A stretch of DNA of 64,000 nt from Pseudomonas oleovorans subsp. oleovorans (GTDB lineage: Bacteria; Pseudomonadota; Gammaproteobacteria; Pseudomonadales; Pseudomonadaceae): positions 16,557 through 80,556 of the forward strand of contig NZ_NIUB01000023.1 in assembly GCF_002197815.1 (NCBI RefSeq), given 5' to 3'. Position numbers and translations under genes: made by a program. Positions 27,681-36,874 of the stretch are shown here, piece by piece. Each line of letters begins with the position of its first letter. Position 1 is the first letter of the stretch. The notes under the pieces are model-generated. The model was not told the DNA's origin and did not search any database. It worked only from the letters and a program-made list of their open reading frames with translations.

Positions 27681-28829
27681 ATGAGCCTCAACATCTTCTG
27701 GTTCCTGCCTACCCATGGTGATGGCAAGTACCTGGGCACCTCCGAAGGCGCGCGCGCCGTCGACCACGGCTACCTGGCCCAGGTCGCTCAGGCGGCTGAT
27801 CGTCTTGGTTTCGGTGGCGTGCTGATCCCCACCGGGCGTTCCTGCGAGGACTCCTGGCTGGTGGCAGCCTCGCTGATCCCAGTCACGCAGAACCTGAAGT
27901 TCCTCGTCGCCCTGCGCCCTGGGATCATTTCGCCGACCGTGGCTGCGCGCCAGGCGGCGACCCTGGATCGCCTGTCGAACGGCCGTGCGCTGTTCAACCT
28001 GGTGACCGGTGGTGACCCGGACGAGCTGGCCGGCGATGGCCTGCACCTGTCGCATGCCGAACGCTATGAGGCTTCCGTCGAATTCACCCGTATCTGGCGC
28101 CGCGTTCTGGAAGGCGAAACCGTCGACTACGACGGTAAGCACATCCAGGTGAAGGGCGCCAAGCTGCTCTATCCGCCGATCCAGCAGCCGCGTCCGCCAC
28201 TGTATTTCGGTGGTTCATCCGACGCGGCGCAGGATCTGGCCGCCGAGCAGGTCGAGCTGTACCTGACCTGGGGCGAGCCGCCGGCCGCTGTGGCCGAGAA
28301 GATCGCTCAGGTGCGTGAGAAGGCGGCCAAGCAGGGCCGCGAAGTGCGCTTCGGCATTCGCCTGCACGTGATCGTGCGCGAGACCAATGAGGAAGCCTGG
28401 GCGGCGGCGGATCGCCTGATCAGCCACCTGGATCAGGACACCATCGACCGCGCCCAGGCGTCGCTGGCGCGCTTCGACTCAGTCGGCCAGCAGCGCATGG
28501 CCGCCCTGCACGGCGGCAAGACCGACAACCTGGAAGTGTCGCCGAACCTCTGGGCCGGTGTCGGCCTGGTGCGCGGCGGCGCTGGCACCGCGCTGGTCGG
28601 CGATGGCCCGACCGTGGCGGCGCGGGTCAAGGAATACGCCGACCTCGGCATCGATACCTTCATCTTCTCCGGCTACCCGCATCTGGAGGAGTCGTACCGG
28701 GTCGCCGAACTGCTGTTCCCGCACCTGGATGTGGCCCAGCCGCAGCGTCCGGAAAGTCGCGGCTATGTCAGCCCGTTCGGCGAAATGATCTCCAGTGACA
28801 TCCTGCCGAAGGCGGCTTCGGCGAGTTGA
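27681..28829 (+). CDS. ssuD: FMNH2-dependent alkanesulfonate monooxygenase SsuD
   Basis: This 382-aa enzyme cleaves alkanesulfonates to aldehyde plus sulfite with FMNH2 from SsuE. It opens [17 protein letters not shown] and contains [18 protein letters not shown] and [15 protein letters not shown]. The bacterial luciferase fold and normal SsuD length are consistent. ATG 27681 follows AAAGGAG. Confidence 0.95.
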   Translation: MSLNIFWFLPTHGDGKYLGTSEGARAVDHGYLAQVAQAADRLGFGGVLIPTGRSCEDSWLVAASLIPVTQNLKFLVALRPGIISPTVAARQAATLDRLSNGRALFNLVTGGDPDELAGDGLHLSHAERYEASVEFTRIWRRVLEGETVDYDGKHIQVKGAKLLYPPIQQPRPPLYFGGSSDAAQDLAAEQVELYLTWGEPPAAVAEKIAQVREKAAKQGREVRFGIRLHVIVRETNEEAWAAADRLISHLDQDTIDRAQASLARFDSVGQQRMAALHGGKTDNLEVSPNLWAGVGLVRGGAGTALVGDGPTVAARVKEYADLGIDTFIFSGYPHLEESYRVAELLFPHLDVAQPQRPESRGYVSPFGEMISSDILPKAASAS

Positions 28830-28885
28830 GGGTGGCGCAGACATAGGGTTTCCCGGCTTGCATCCGGGCTACGGACTGAAAAGCG

Positions 28886-29004
28886 CCCTCTCCCCAGCCC
28901 TCTCCCATGAATGGGAGAGGGGGCTGATCGGCGCCGCTGGGTTGCCCTGTGGTATGGCTCGGCTCCCCTCTCCCGCTTGCGGGAGAGGGGTTGGGGGAGA
29001 GGGC
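28886..29004. repeat. CCCTCTCCC/GGGAGAGGG compound palindrome
   Basis: Two hairpins (CTCTCCCATGAATGGGAGAG and CTCTCCCGCTTGCGGGAGAG) sit within outer arms GCCCTCTCCCC and GGGGGAGAGGGC, between ssuD and ssuC. A second copy lies at 63746-63851. A small GCATCCGGGCTAC/GTAGCCCGGATGC pair brackets this one. Confidence 0.8.
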
Positions 29005-29059
29005 AGATGTAGCCCGGATGCAATCCGGGGACAGAGACACAGAATTCTTCGAGGCAACC

Positions 29060-29854
29060 ATGAGCAACACGACCCTTCACAAACTGGCCCTGCGCGCTGC
29101 GCCCTGGGCCTTGCCGCTGGGGCTGCTGGCCGCCTGGCAACTGGCGGTGGCCAGTGGCTGGCTGTCCAGCCGCATCCTGCCGGCGCCCAGCGCCGTGCTC
29201 GCCGCCGGCTGGGAGCTGCTGGCCTCCGGCGAAATCTGGCAGCACCTGGCGATCAGTGGCCAGCGCGCCGGGATCGGCTTCGCCATCGGCGGCGGTATCG
29301 GCCTGCTGCTGGGCTTTATCACCGGCCTGTCGAAATGGGGCGAGCGCTTTCTCGACAGCTCGGTGCAGATGATCCGCAACGTGCCGCACCTGGCGCTGAT
29401 CCCGCTGGTGATCCTCTGGTTCGGCATCGACGAGGCGGCCAAGGTGTTCTTGGTCGCGCTCGGCACGCTGTTCCCGATCTACCTCAACACCTACCACGGC
29501 ATCCGTAACGTCGACCCGGCGCTGGTGGAGATGGCGCGCAGCTATGGCCTGTCCGGCTTCTCGCTGTTCCGCCAGGTGATCCTGCCGGGTGCGTTGCCGT
29601 CGATCCTGGTTGGCGTGCGCTTCGCTCTGGGCTTCATGTGGCTGACGTTGATCGTGGCGGAGACCATCTCGGCCAGCAGCGGCATCGGCTACCTGGCGAT
29701 GAACGCCCGTGAATTCCTGCAGACCGACGTGGTGGTGCTGGCGATCCTGCTCTACGCGGTGCTCGGCAAGCTGGCCGACGTCGCCGCCCGTGGTCTTGAG
29801 CGCGTCTGGCTGCGCTGGCATCCGGCCTACCAGGCCAAGGCGGGTGGGCAATGA
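29060..29854 (+). CDS. ssuC: Sulfonate ABC transporter permease SsuC
   Basis: This 264-aa inner-membrane permease has about six membrane segments. The EAA-type loop is [20 protein letters not shown], followed by [16 protein letters not shown]. It is separated from ssuD by 230 bp of repeats. It overlaps ssuB by 4 nt. Confidence 0.94.
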   Translation: MSNTTLHKLALRAAPWALPLGLLAAWQLAVASGWLSSRILPAPSAVLAAGWELLASGEIWQHLAISGQRAGIGFAIGGGIGLLLGFITGLSKWGERFLDSSVQMIRNVPHLALIPLVILWFGIDEAAKVFLVALGTLFPIYLNTYHGIRNVDPALVEMARSYGLSGFSLFRQVILPGALPSILVGVRFALGFMWLTLIVAETISASSGIGYLAMNAREFLQTDVVVLAILLYAVLGKLADVAARGLERVWLRWHPAYQAKAGGQ

Positions 29855-30651
29855 CGGCGCTGCATAACATTCGTCAGGGCATTCCCCTGGCGATCGAGAA
29901 GATCGAGAAATCCTTCGGCGAGCGTCAGGTGCTCAAGGGCATCGACCTGCATATCCCGGCCGGGCAGTTCGTCGCCGTGGTTGGCCGTAGCGGCTGTGGC
30001 AAGAGCACCTTGCTGCGCCTGCTGGCCGGTCTGGATCAGCCCAGCGGTGGCCAGTTGCTGGCCGGCAATGGCTCGCTCAACGCGGTGCGTGAAGACATTC
30101 GCCTGATGTTCCAGGATTCGCGTCTGCTGCCCTGGAAGCGGGTGATCGACAACGTCGGTCTGGGGCTTTCCGGCAACTGGCGCAAGCAGGCGGAAGAAGC
30201 GCTGGCGGCGGTCGGTCTGGCGGATCGCGCCAATGAGTGGCCGGCAGCCCTATCCGGCGGGCAGAAGCAGCGCGTGGCCCTGGCCCGTGCATTGATCCAT
30301 CGCCCGCGCCTGCTGCTGCTCGACGAGCCGCTGGGTGCACTGGATGCCTTGACCCGTATCGAGATGCAGCAACTGATCGAACGCCTGTGGCAGCAGCATG
30401 GCTTCACCGTACTGCTGGTCACCCACGACGTTGCCGAAGCGGTGGCCGTGGCGGATCGGGTGATCCTGATCGAAGACGGTCAGATCGGCCTCGACCTCGA
30501 TGTGCAACTGGTGCGCCCGCGTCCGCATGGCTCGCCGCTGCTGGCGGCACTGGAAGCGCGCGTGCTTGATCGTGTGCTGGCGCAGCCGGAATTGCCGACG
30601 CCGCCCGAACCCGTATCACCCCTGCCCACGCAACTGCGCTGGGCGCTTTGA
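29851..30651 (+). CDS. ssuB: Sulfonate ABC transporter ATP-binding protein SsuB
   Basis: This 266-aa ATPase has Walker [10 protein letters not shown] (about residues 48-56), signature [15 protein letters not shown], Walker [13 protein letters not shown] and the H-loop VTHDVAEAV. It energises sulfonate uptake through SsuC. Translation is coupled to ssuC by an ATGA overlap. Confidence 0.95.
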   Translation: MTALHNIRQGIPLAIEKIEKSFGERQVLKGIDLHIPAGQFVAVVGRSGCGKSTLLRLLAGLDQPSGGQLLAGNGSLNAVREDIRLMFQDSRLLPWKRVIDNVGLGLSGNWRKQAEEALAAVGLADRANEWPAALSGGQKQRVALARALIHRPRLLLLDEPLGALDALTRIEMQQLIERLWQQHGFTVLLVTHDVAEAVAVADRVILIEDGQIGLDLDVQLVRPRPHGSPLLAALEARVLDRVLAQPELPTPPEPVSPLPTQLRWAL

Positions 30652-30655
30652 CGCC

Positions 30656-30713
30656 GTAGCCCGGAGGCAATCCGGGAGCGGCTCGAGAATTCCCCGGATT
30701 GCATCCGGGCTAC
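30656..30713. repeat. GTAGCCCGGA...TCCGGGCTAC inverted repeat
   Basis: Arms GTAGCCCGGAGGCAATCCGG and CCGGATTGCATCCGGGCTAC enclose a short GCTCGAG centre and lie in the ssuB-ssuF gap. Similar arms occur near 5170, 28853 and 29010. Confidence 0.75.
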
Positions 30714-30740
30714 ATGTAAAACGACCTGAGGAGAAACACC

Positions 30741-30956
30741 ATGACCATCAAAGCCATCAACGTGCGTAACCAGTTCAAGGGCAACATCAAGGAAATCGTC
30801 ATCGGCGACGTACTGTCGGAAATCGACGTGCAGACCGCTGCCGGCATCGTCACCTCGGTGATCACCACCCGTTCCGTGCGCGAACTGGAATTGCAGGTGG
30901 GCAGTGAAGTGATCGCCTTCGTGAAATCCACCGAAGTGTCCATCGCCAAGCTCTGA
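30741..30956 (+). CDS. ssuF: SsuF, single TOBE/MOP-domain protein
   Basis: This 71-aa protein has a molbindin-like domain (MTIKAINVRNQFKGNIKEI, then VTSVITTRSVRELELQVGSE). It is the last gene of Pseudomonas ssu operons and is needed for normal sulfonate use in P. putida. The mechanism is unclear, and oxyanion binding is possible by family. It starts after GAGGAG. Confidence 0.9.
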   Translation: MTIKAINVRNQFKGNIKEIVIGDVLSEIDVQTAAGIVTSVITTRSVRELELQVGSEVIAFVKSTEVSIAKL

Positions 30957-31104
30957 TCGCTCTTGCGCCACCCTGGCCGCTCCTCGGGGCGGCCGGGGCG
31001 AGGCGCCACCGTCACTTCCCCGCGTTCCTCCTTGTTCGCCACTTCCGGCTCCTTCCCGTATGCTTCCCCGTCTTTCCCTGGCCGCATCTGTGCGGCGGGT
31101 TCGT

Positions 31105-31200
31105 CTGATAGCGTGGTTGATTTTTATCTGGTTATAAGCAGATAAGAAAATAGTATTTTTCGGATATATACCGTTGCGCCACAATCGCGCCATCAAAACG
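31105..31200 (+). promoter_or_regulatory. AT-rich promoter region of the second sulfate permease set
   Basis: The ssuF-sbp gap turns AT-rich from about 31105 to 31180 (GTTGATTTTTATCTGG, ATAAGCAGATAAG, TATTTTTCGGATATATA). This matches in character the regions upstream of oscA and lsfA. It likely carries a sulfur-regulated promoter. The rest of the gap is GC-rich and empty. Confidence 0.45.
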
Positions 31201-31238
31201 CCTGCTTGCAGGCTCTGCCAACGATAAGGAAGCCGCTC

Positions 31239-32255
31239 ATGCTGAAGAAGATCCTCCTGGCCAGTGTGGCCAGTGCCACCCTGCTTACCGGCTCGCTGAG
31301 CCATGCTGCTGCCGACACGCCGTTCCACAACGCCTCCTACGACATCGCCCGCGAGCTGTTCGGCGAGATCAACCCGTTGTTCGTCGAGCACTGGAAGCAG
31401 CAGAGCGGCAAGGAAGTGAAGATCATCCAGTCCTTCGCCGGCACCTCGCGCCAGGCGCAGGACATCATTCAGGGCAAGAAGGTCGACGTGGTCACCTTCA
31501 ACCAGGTCACCGACGTGGACATCCTGGCCAAGCGCGGTCTGCTGCGTGAAGACTGGGCCGAGCAGTTCCCCAACAACGCCTCGCCGTACTACAGCACCAC
31601 CGCGTTCCTGGTGCGCGAAGGCAACCCGAAGAACATCAAGAGCTGGGATGACCTGATTCGCGATGATGTGAAACTGGTATTCCCCAACCCCAAGACCTCC
31701 GGCAACGCCCGCTACAGCTACCTGGGCGCCTGGCTGTTCGCCAACGAGAAATTCAATGGCGACGAGGAGAAGGTAAAGGCCTTCGTCGGCAAGCTGCTGA
31801 AGAACGTCGAGAACTTCCCCACTGGCGGCCGTGGCGCCACCGTAGCCTTCGCCCAGAACGGCCAGGGCGACGTGCTGCTGACCTTCGAGTCGGAAGTGAT
31901 CAACATCGCCAAGGGTGACGAGTTCAAGTCCGCCAACCTGGAAATCGTGGTACCGGAAGTCAGCGTGCTGGCCGAATTCCCGGTCGCTATCGTCGACAAG
32001 GTGGCTGACGAGCGCGGTACCCGCGAGCAGGCCAAGGCCTTCCTCGACTTCCAGTACAGCAAGGACATTCAGCAGCTGCTGACCCGCTACAACTACCGCG
32101 TACACCACCCGGAAGTGGTCGAGGCGACCAAGGCCCAGTTCGCCCCGGTACGCCTGATCAACCCGACCGAGGTGCTGGGCAGCTGGGACGAGATCACTGC
32201 CAAGCACTTCGACAACGGTGGTATTCTTGACCAGCTTCTCGCGACCGGGCGCTGA
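31239..32255 (+). CDS. Second periplasmic sulfate-binding protein
   Basis: This 338-aa paralogue of the Sbp at 2.1-3.1 kb has a signal peptide MLKKILLASVASATLLTGSL..AAA. The mature start is FHNASYDIAREL. Family segments IQSFAGTSRQAQDII, GNPKNIKSWDDL and NPKTSGNARYSYLGAW are present. The chosen start (31239) has AAGGAAG upstream; an in-frame ATG at 31206 would add 11 residues. It leads a set with cysT and cysW but no cysA. Sulfate or thiosulfate preference cannot be read from the sequence. Confidence 0.9.
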   Translation: MLKKILLASVASATLLTGSLSHAAADTPFHNASYDIARELFGEINPLFVEHWKQQSGKEVKIIQSFAGTSRQAQDIIQGKKVDVVTFNQVTDVDILAKRGLLREDWAEQFPNNASPYYSTTAFLVREGNPKNIKSWDDLIRDDVKLVFPNPKTSGNARYSYLGAWLFANEKFNGDEEKVKAFVGKLLKNVENFPTGGRGATVAFAQNGQGDVLLTFESEVINIAKGDEFKSANLEIVVPEVSVLAEFPVAIVDKVADERGTREQAKAFLDFQYSKDIQQLLTRYNYRVHHPEVVEATKAQFAPVRLINPTEVLGSWDEITAKHFDNGGILDQLLATGR

Positions 32256-32274
32256 GCGCGCCGGTCTGGCGTAG

Positions 32275-32460
32275 CAGGCTGTTGAACAACGTAGGCGAGG
32301 CAGGCAAGACAATACCGATGGCGGCCCCGCAAAAACGGCCGAAAAAAGCACTGGGCCCGCACTCGGGTTTACGTGCTGTAAATGAGCATTTTGACTGGAC
32401 TCGCACGCGAGGCCGTTTTTAACGCAGTATTGCCAACGTAGGTAGTTTTTCAACGGCCTG
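32275..32460. repeat. MITE-like element with CAGGC(C/T)GTTGAA termini
   Basis: This ~186-bp non-coding insert lies between sbp and cysT of the second set. Imperfect terminal inverted repeats read CAGGCTGTTGAACAAC (left) and, inverted, CAGGCCGTTGAAAAACTAC (right). The interior has an AAAACGGCC/GGCCGTTTTT pair. Shorter relatives lie at 41786-41840 and 43855-43878. Confidence 0.6.
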
Positions 32461-32461
32461 T

Positions 32462-32511
32462 TAGGGCGGGTGTAACCCGCCTGCCATGAGTGGCGGGTTG
32501 CACCCGCCCTA
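32462..32511. repeat. TAGGGCGGGTG...CACCCGCCCTA hairpin
   Basis: This is the same hairpin type as at 2031-2086. Again it lies between a sulfate-binding protein gene and its cysT. Confidence 0.75.
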
Positions 32512-32580
32512 CGCGAGCATCGTAATGGTCCGTTGGCCGCTTTATTGGCGGCCAACTGCATTTGTAGAGCCGAGCTTTTC

Positions 32581-33420
32581 GTGAGTAAACCGACGCTGTT
32601 CTTCCTGCAGACTCCGCTGCTGCCTGGCTTCGGCCTGAGCTTCGGCGTCAGCGTGCTGTACCTGTCGCTGGTGATCCTGCTGCCATTGTCGGCGCTGCTG
32701 CTGTACGTCAGTGACATGAGCTGGGCGCAATATTGGTTCGCCATCAGCGATCCGCGCGTGGTGCAGACCTACAAGGTGACCATCTCGGCGGCCTTCTACT
32801 CGACCCTGGCGGTACTGGTGATCGGCCTGCTGCTGGCCTGGATCATCACCCGTTACGATTTTCCCGGCCGGCGCATCGTCGATGCGCTGGTCGATCTGCC
32901 CTTTGCCCTGCCCACCTCGGTCGCCGGCCTGACCCTCGCCGCGCTGCTCGTGCCCAATGGCTGGATCGGCCAATGGCTGGGCTTCAAGGTGGCCTACGCC
33001 TACCCCGGTATCGTGGTGGCGATGGTGTTCACCAGCATTCCTTTCGTGGTGCGCACGGTGCAGCCGGTGCTGCAGGATCTCGGTTCGGAATACGAAGAGG
33101 CCGCGCGCACATTGGGCGCCAGCCGCATGCAGACCTTTCGCAAGGTGATCCTGCCGACCCTGACCCCGGCGCTGGTCACCGGCGGCTCGCAGGCCTTCGT
33201 GCGCAGCCTCGGTGAGTTCGGCGCGGTGATCATGATCGCCGGCAACATTCCCTACCAGACGGAAGTCAGCTCGTTGATGATCTTCGTCCGTCTGCAGGAG
33301 TTCAACTACCCGGCGGCGGCGGCCATCGCTTCGGTGATCCTGCTCGCGTCGCTGACGCTTCTGTTCCTCCTGCAGCTCGTGCAGGGGCGTCTGTTCGCAT
33401 GGCAACGGCAAGGTCGATGA
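32581..33420 (+). CDS. Second sulfate ABC transporter permease CysT
   Basis: This 279-aa permease is paralogous to the one at 1.2-2.0 kb. It has about six membrane segments and the EAA loop YEEAARTLGASRMQTF. GTG 32581 is preferred; an in-frame ATG at 32533 lacks homology at its added N terminus. It is 325 nt from sbp because of a MITE-like insert and a hairpin. Its end overlaps cysW. Confidence 0.88.
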   Translation: MSKPTLFFLQTPLLPGFGLSFGVSVLYLSLVILLPLSALLLYVSDMSWAQYWFAISDPRVVQTYKVTISAAFYSTLAVLVIGLLLAWIITRYDFPGRRIVDALVDLPFALPTSVAGLTLAALLVPNGWIGQWLGFKVAYAYPGIVVAMVFTSIPFVVRTVQPVLQDLGSEYEEAARTLGASRMQTFRKVILPTLTPALVTGGSQAFVRSLGEFGAVIMIAGNIPYQTEVSSLMIFVRLQEFNYPAAAAIASVILLASLTLLFLLQLVQGRLFAWQRQGR

Positions 33421-34244
33421 AAAAACCTCAGGATTGGCGCCAGTGGGCGCTGGTAGTGCTCGGCCTGATGGTCGTCACGTTGATGTTGCTGGTGCCGCTG
33501 GCGCTGATCTTCACCAAGGCGCTGGCCGGCGGGCTGGATCTGCTGTGGAGCAACCTCGGCGAGGACTACATGCTCCACGCCATCGGGTTGACCCTGCTGG
33601 TGGCCGCAATCACCGTGCCGCTGAACCTGTGCTTCGGCATCTGCCTGGCCTGGTGCGTGACGCACTACGATTTTCGCGGGCGCAAGCTGCTGACCACCCT
33701 GATCGACATTCCCTATGCGGTGTCGCCGGTGGTGGCCGGTCTCTGCTACCTGGTGGTCTACGGTCTGGAAAGCTTTATCGGCCGCTGGTTCTACGATCAG
33801 GGCCTGCAGCTGATGTTCGCCTGGCCGGGCATTGTCATGGTCACGGTGTTCGTCACCGCGCCCTATGTGGCGCGCATCCTGATTCCGGTGATGCAGGCCC
33901 AGGGGCAGGACGAGGAAGCCGCCGCCATGTGTCTGGGGGCCAGCGGCTGGCAGATCTTCCGGCGTATCAGCCTGCCGAAGATCAAGTGGGCGTTGCTATA
34001 TGGCGTGGTGGTGACCAACGCCCGTGCGGTCGGTGAGTTTGGTGCGGTGTCGGTGGTGTCCGGTACCATCATCAACCAGACCCTGACGTTGCCGCTGCTG
34101 GTCGACCAGCTCAACAACGACTACAAGCCGGCAGCGGCCTTTACCGCCGCCGGGTTGCTGGCGTGCATGGCGCTGCTCACGCTGTTCCTCAAGACCTTCA
34201 TGGAGTGGCGTCAGCGCCAGCTGATGCAGCGCGCCGAGGCGTAA
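33399..34244 (+). CDS. Second sulfate ABC transporter permease CysW
   Basis: This 281-aa permease is paralogous to the one at 0.3-1.2 kb. It has the EAA loop DEEAAAMCLGASGWQIF and about six membrane segments. ATG 33399 lies inside the end of cysT; ATG 33417, in an ATGA overlap, is an equal alternative. No ATPase gene follows. The next gene is on the other strand, so this permease must borrow an ATPase, most simply CysA from the first operon. Confidence 0.88.
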   Translation: MATARSMKKPQDWRQWALVVLGLMVVTLMLLVPLALIFTKALAGGLDLLWSNLGEDYMLHAIGLTLLVAAITVPLNLCFGICLAWCVTHYDFRGRKLLTTLIDIPYAVSPVVAGLCYLVVYGLESFIGRWFYDQGLQLMFAWPGIVMVTVFVTAPYVARILIPVMQAQGQDEEAAAMCLGASGWQIFRRISLPKIKWALLYGVVVTNARAVGEFGAVSVVSGTIINQTLTLPLLVDQLNNDYKPAAAFTAAGLLACMALLTLFLKTFMEWRQRQLMQRAEA

Positions 34245-34409
34245 GCCGAGCGCAGCCCCGTGTGAGCGCACTGCACGGGTTCATCTGGTGTCGGTAGCGG
34301 GTGCAAATCGGGCAGATAAGGTCGCTAGGGCGGCTTTGCGCAGCTCTCGTCCCTTTACTGGTGCTGCGCCGCGGGCGCCGCTTCTGCGCAGCGCAGCGTC
34401 TGACAGGCA

Positions 34410-36710
34410 TCAGGCCGTGGGCTGGTTTTTTCCGGCCTCGTCGGGCGAGCTGATGTCGGCGCATATAGCGCCTACTGGCTGTGGCCGACCGAAATGGTAG
34501 CCCTGGCCATAGTTGCACCCCAGCCCGCGCAGGAAGTCGGCCTGCTCGGGTTGCTCGATACCTTCGGCCAGCACCTTGAGGCCCAGGCTCTTGCCCAGCG
34601 CGATCACCGCGCGGGCGATGGCGGCGTCCTCGGGATCATCGGGCAGGCCGCGCACGAAACTCTGATCGAGCTTGAGCTTGTCTACCGGCAGGCGTTTCAA
34701 CCGCGCCAGGGAGCTGTAGCCGGTGCCGAAGTCGTCAATGGCCAGGCGCACGCCCAGGGCGCGCAGGCTGATGAGCAGTTTCTGCGCTGCATCCGGGTCT
34801 CCCATGATGGCGCTCTCGGTGACTTCCAGCTCCAGCTGCTCGGGCGGCAGGCCTGTTTCTGCCAGTACCTGCGCCACTTTTATATCGAGTTCACCGCGGC
34901 TGAACAGACGGCTGGAGACGTTCACCGCGACGAAACTCAGTCCACAACCTTCGGCGTTCCAGTGCACCATCTGGCGACAGGCCTGCTCCAGCACCCAGGC
35001 GTCGATGGCGCCGATCATGCCGTTATCTTCGGCAATCGGGATAAATTCGCCAGGAGCAATCAGCCCACGTTGCGGGTGCTGCCAGCGTACCAGTGCCTCC
35101 ATGCCCACCTGGCTACCGTCACCCAGGTCATGCAGCGGTTGGTAGTAAACGCGCAGTTCCTCGTTGTCGAGGGCGTGGCGCAGGCTGCTGGCCAGCTCCA
35201 CGCGCTGGCGGGCGTAATCGGTCAGTTCCTGAATATAGAAGGCGTAGCCTTCGCGGCCGCTGCTCTTGGCCTTGAACAGCGCCGAATCGGCATTGCGCAG
35301 GATTTGCTCGACGCTATCCCCATCGTCGGGGAACAGGCTGATGCCGATGCTGGCGCCGATGTAGAGTTCATGACCGTCGAGGCGAAAGGGTGCATCCAGG
35401 CTGCGCAGCAGACGCTGCGCCAGTTCGGCAGCCTGGGCGGCTTCCGTGCAGTTTTCGCTGAGCAGGCCGAATTCGTCACCGCCCAGCCGGGCCAGGGTGC
35501 AGCCGGCAGGCAGATCGTCCTGCAGGCGCTCGCCAACGCCTTTGAGCAGCAGATCGCCGACGTTGTGACCGAGGCTTTCGTTGATGTGCTTGAAGTGGTC
35601 GAGGTCGATCAGCAGCACTGCGCCGCGCAGTTCCTCGATCTTGCTGCGCTCCAGTGCATGGGCGACGCGCTCGGTGAACAGCAGGCGATTGGGCAGGTTG
35701 CTCAGCGGATCGTGGTGGGCCAGGTAATCCAGCTCACGCTGCGAACGCTTGAGCGCCGTGATGTCGGAGAACACCGCCACGTAATGGCTGACGCGCCCCT
35801 GCGCGTCGTGGATGACGCGGATGCATTGCCACTGTGGGTAGATTTCGCCGCTCTTGCGTCGGTTCCACACCTCGCCACTCCAGGCGCCGCGGTTCTGCAG
35901 GGCGTGCCACAGGCTCTGGTAGAAGGCGGTGTCATGACGGCCGGATTTGAGCAGGCCGGGGTGCTGACCGAGGATTTCCTCGCTGCTGTAACCGGTGATG
36001 CGGCTGAAGGCCGGGTTGACGTGAACGATGCGTTGTTCGGCATCGGTAACCAGTACCCCTTCCTGGCTGGCATCGAACACCGCTGCGGCCTGGCGCATGC
36101 TGTCGTCGATGGCGCGTTGCTGGGTGATGTCGCTGGCGATGCCGATGAAGCGCTGTGGTTGGCCGTTTTCGTCACGCAGCAGGCGACCGCGCGAGTGAAT
36201 CCAGCGATAGCTGCCATCGGCATGGCGCAGGCGATAGATGTTGTCGTAGTGCTGTTCGTTGAACTCGGTGTTGAGCGTATGCAGCGCGCGCTCCATGTCA
36301 TCCGGATGCAGGCGCGCGGCCCAGTCTTCGCGGGTATCGCCCAGGGTTTGCGGAGTGAGGCCGAGGAGCCTGGCGTAGCTCTCGGAGAAGAATACCTTGC
36401 GTCTGGACACGTCCCAATCCCACAGGCCATCGCGCGTGGCATCCAACGCCAGGCGCAGACGCTCCTCGTTACTGGCCAGTTCCAGGCGTGCGCGGCGGTA
36501 CTGCAGGGCATAGCGGTGCAGCACCAAGTAGAGCAGCGAACTGGTGAGCGCGACGAACAACAGGCCCTTGAGGGATTGCGCGTGCTCCTGCTGCGTCACG
36601 GACAGGCCCAGGGCGGTCAACAGATGGTCGCTGAAAAGAATCCACAGAGCGGCGAGCAGGAGGTAGCCCAGGGTCAGACGCAAGGCGGCGATGTCGATAC
36701 GCATGGGCAA
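34410..36710 (-). CDS. Membrane PAS-PAS-GGDEF-EAL protein (PA0285/PipA-like)
   Basis: This 766-aa c-di-GMP protein has two N-terminal membrane segments (about 10-60) and two PAS/PAC units (about 80-200 and 210-330). A GGDEF domain carries RLGGDEFG. An EAL domain carries MEALVRW and DDFGTGYSSL near the C terminus. Both catalytic motifs look intact, so synthase and phosphodiesterase activity are each possible. Its position beside desA matches PAO1 PA0285. It is convergent with the cysW gene and divergent from desA. Confidence 0.92.
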   Translation of the reverse strand: MPMRIDIAALRLTLGYLLLAALWILFSDHLLTALGLSVTQQEHAQSLKGLLFVALTSSLLYLVLHRYALQYRRARLELASNEERLRLALDATRDGLWDWDVSRRKVFFSESYARLLGLTPQTLGDTREDWAARLHPDDMERALHTLNTEFNEQHYDNIYRLRHADGSYRWIHSRGRLLRDENGQPQRFIGIASDITQQRAIDDSMRQAAAVFDASQEGVLVTDAEQRIVHVNPAFSRITGYSSEEILGQHPGLLKSGRHDTAFYQSLWHALQNRGAWSGEVWNRRKSGEIYPQWQCIRVIHDAQGRVSHYVAVFSDITALKRSQRELDYLAHHDPLSNLPNRLLFTERVAHALERSKIEELRGAVLLIDLDHFKHINESLGHNVGDLLLKGVGERLQDDLPAGCTLARLGGDEFGLLSENCTEAAQAAELAQRLLRSLDAPFRLDGHELYIGASIGISLFPDDGDSVEQILRNADSALFKAKSSGREGYAFYIQELTDYARQRVELASSLRHALDNEELRVYYQPLHDLGDGSQVGMEALVRWQHPQRGLIAPGEFIPIAEDNGMIGAIDAWVLEQACRQMVHWNAEGCGLSFVAVNVSSRLFSRGELDIKVAQVLAETGLPPEQLELEVTESAIMGDPDAAQKLLISLRALGVRLAIDDFGTGYSSLARLKRLPVDKLKLDQSFVRGLPDDPEDAAIARAVIALGKSLGLKVLAEGIEQPEQADFLRGLGCNYGQGYHFGRPQPVGAICADISSPDEAGKNQPTA

Positions 36711-36874
36711 GCGGCAGTGCTCCCTGTAAATGCTGGCCAGTATATATGCTTCACTGCTGAAACATTCTCATCTAAAAGACCACCTGGTTTTCTGGCATGG
36801 GTCAGGGATAATGTGATCAGGTTCGTCCTTGCAGGACAAGCCGCGTTCCCCCCTTTCAAGAGACAACAGCGCCC

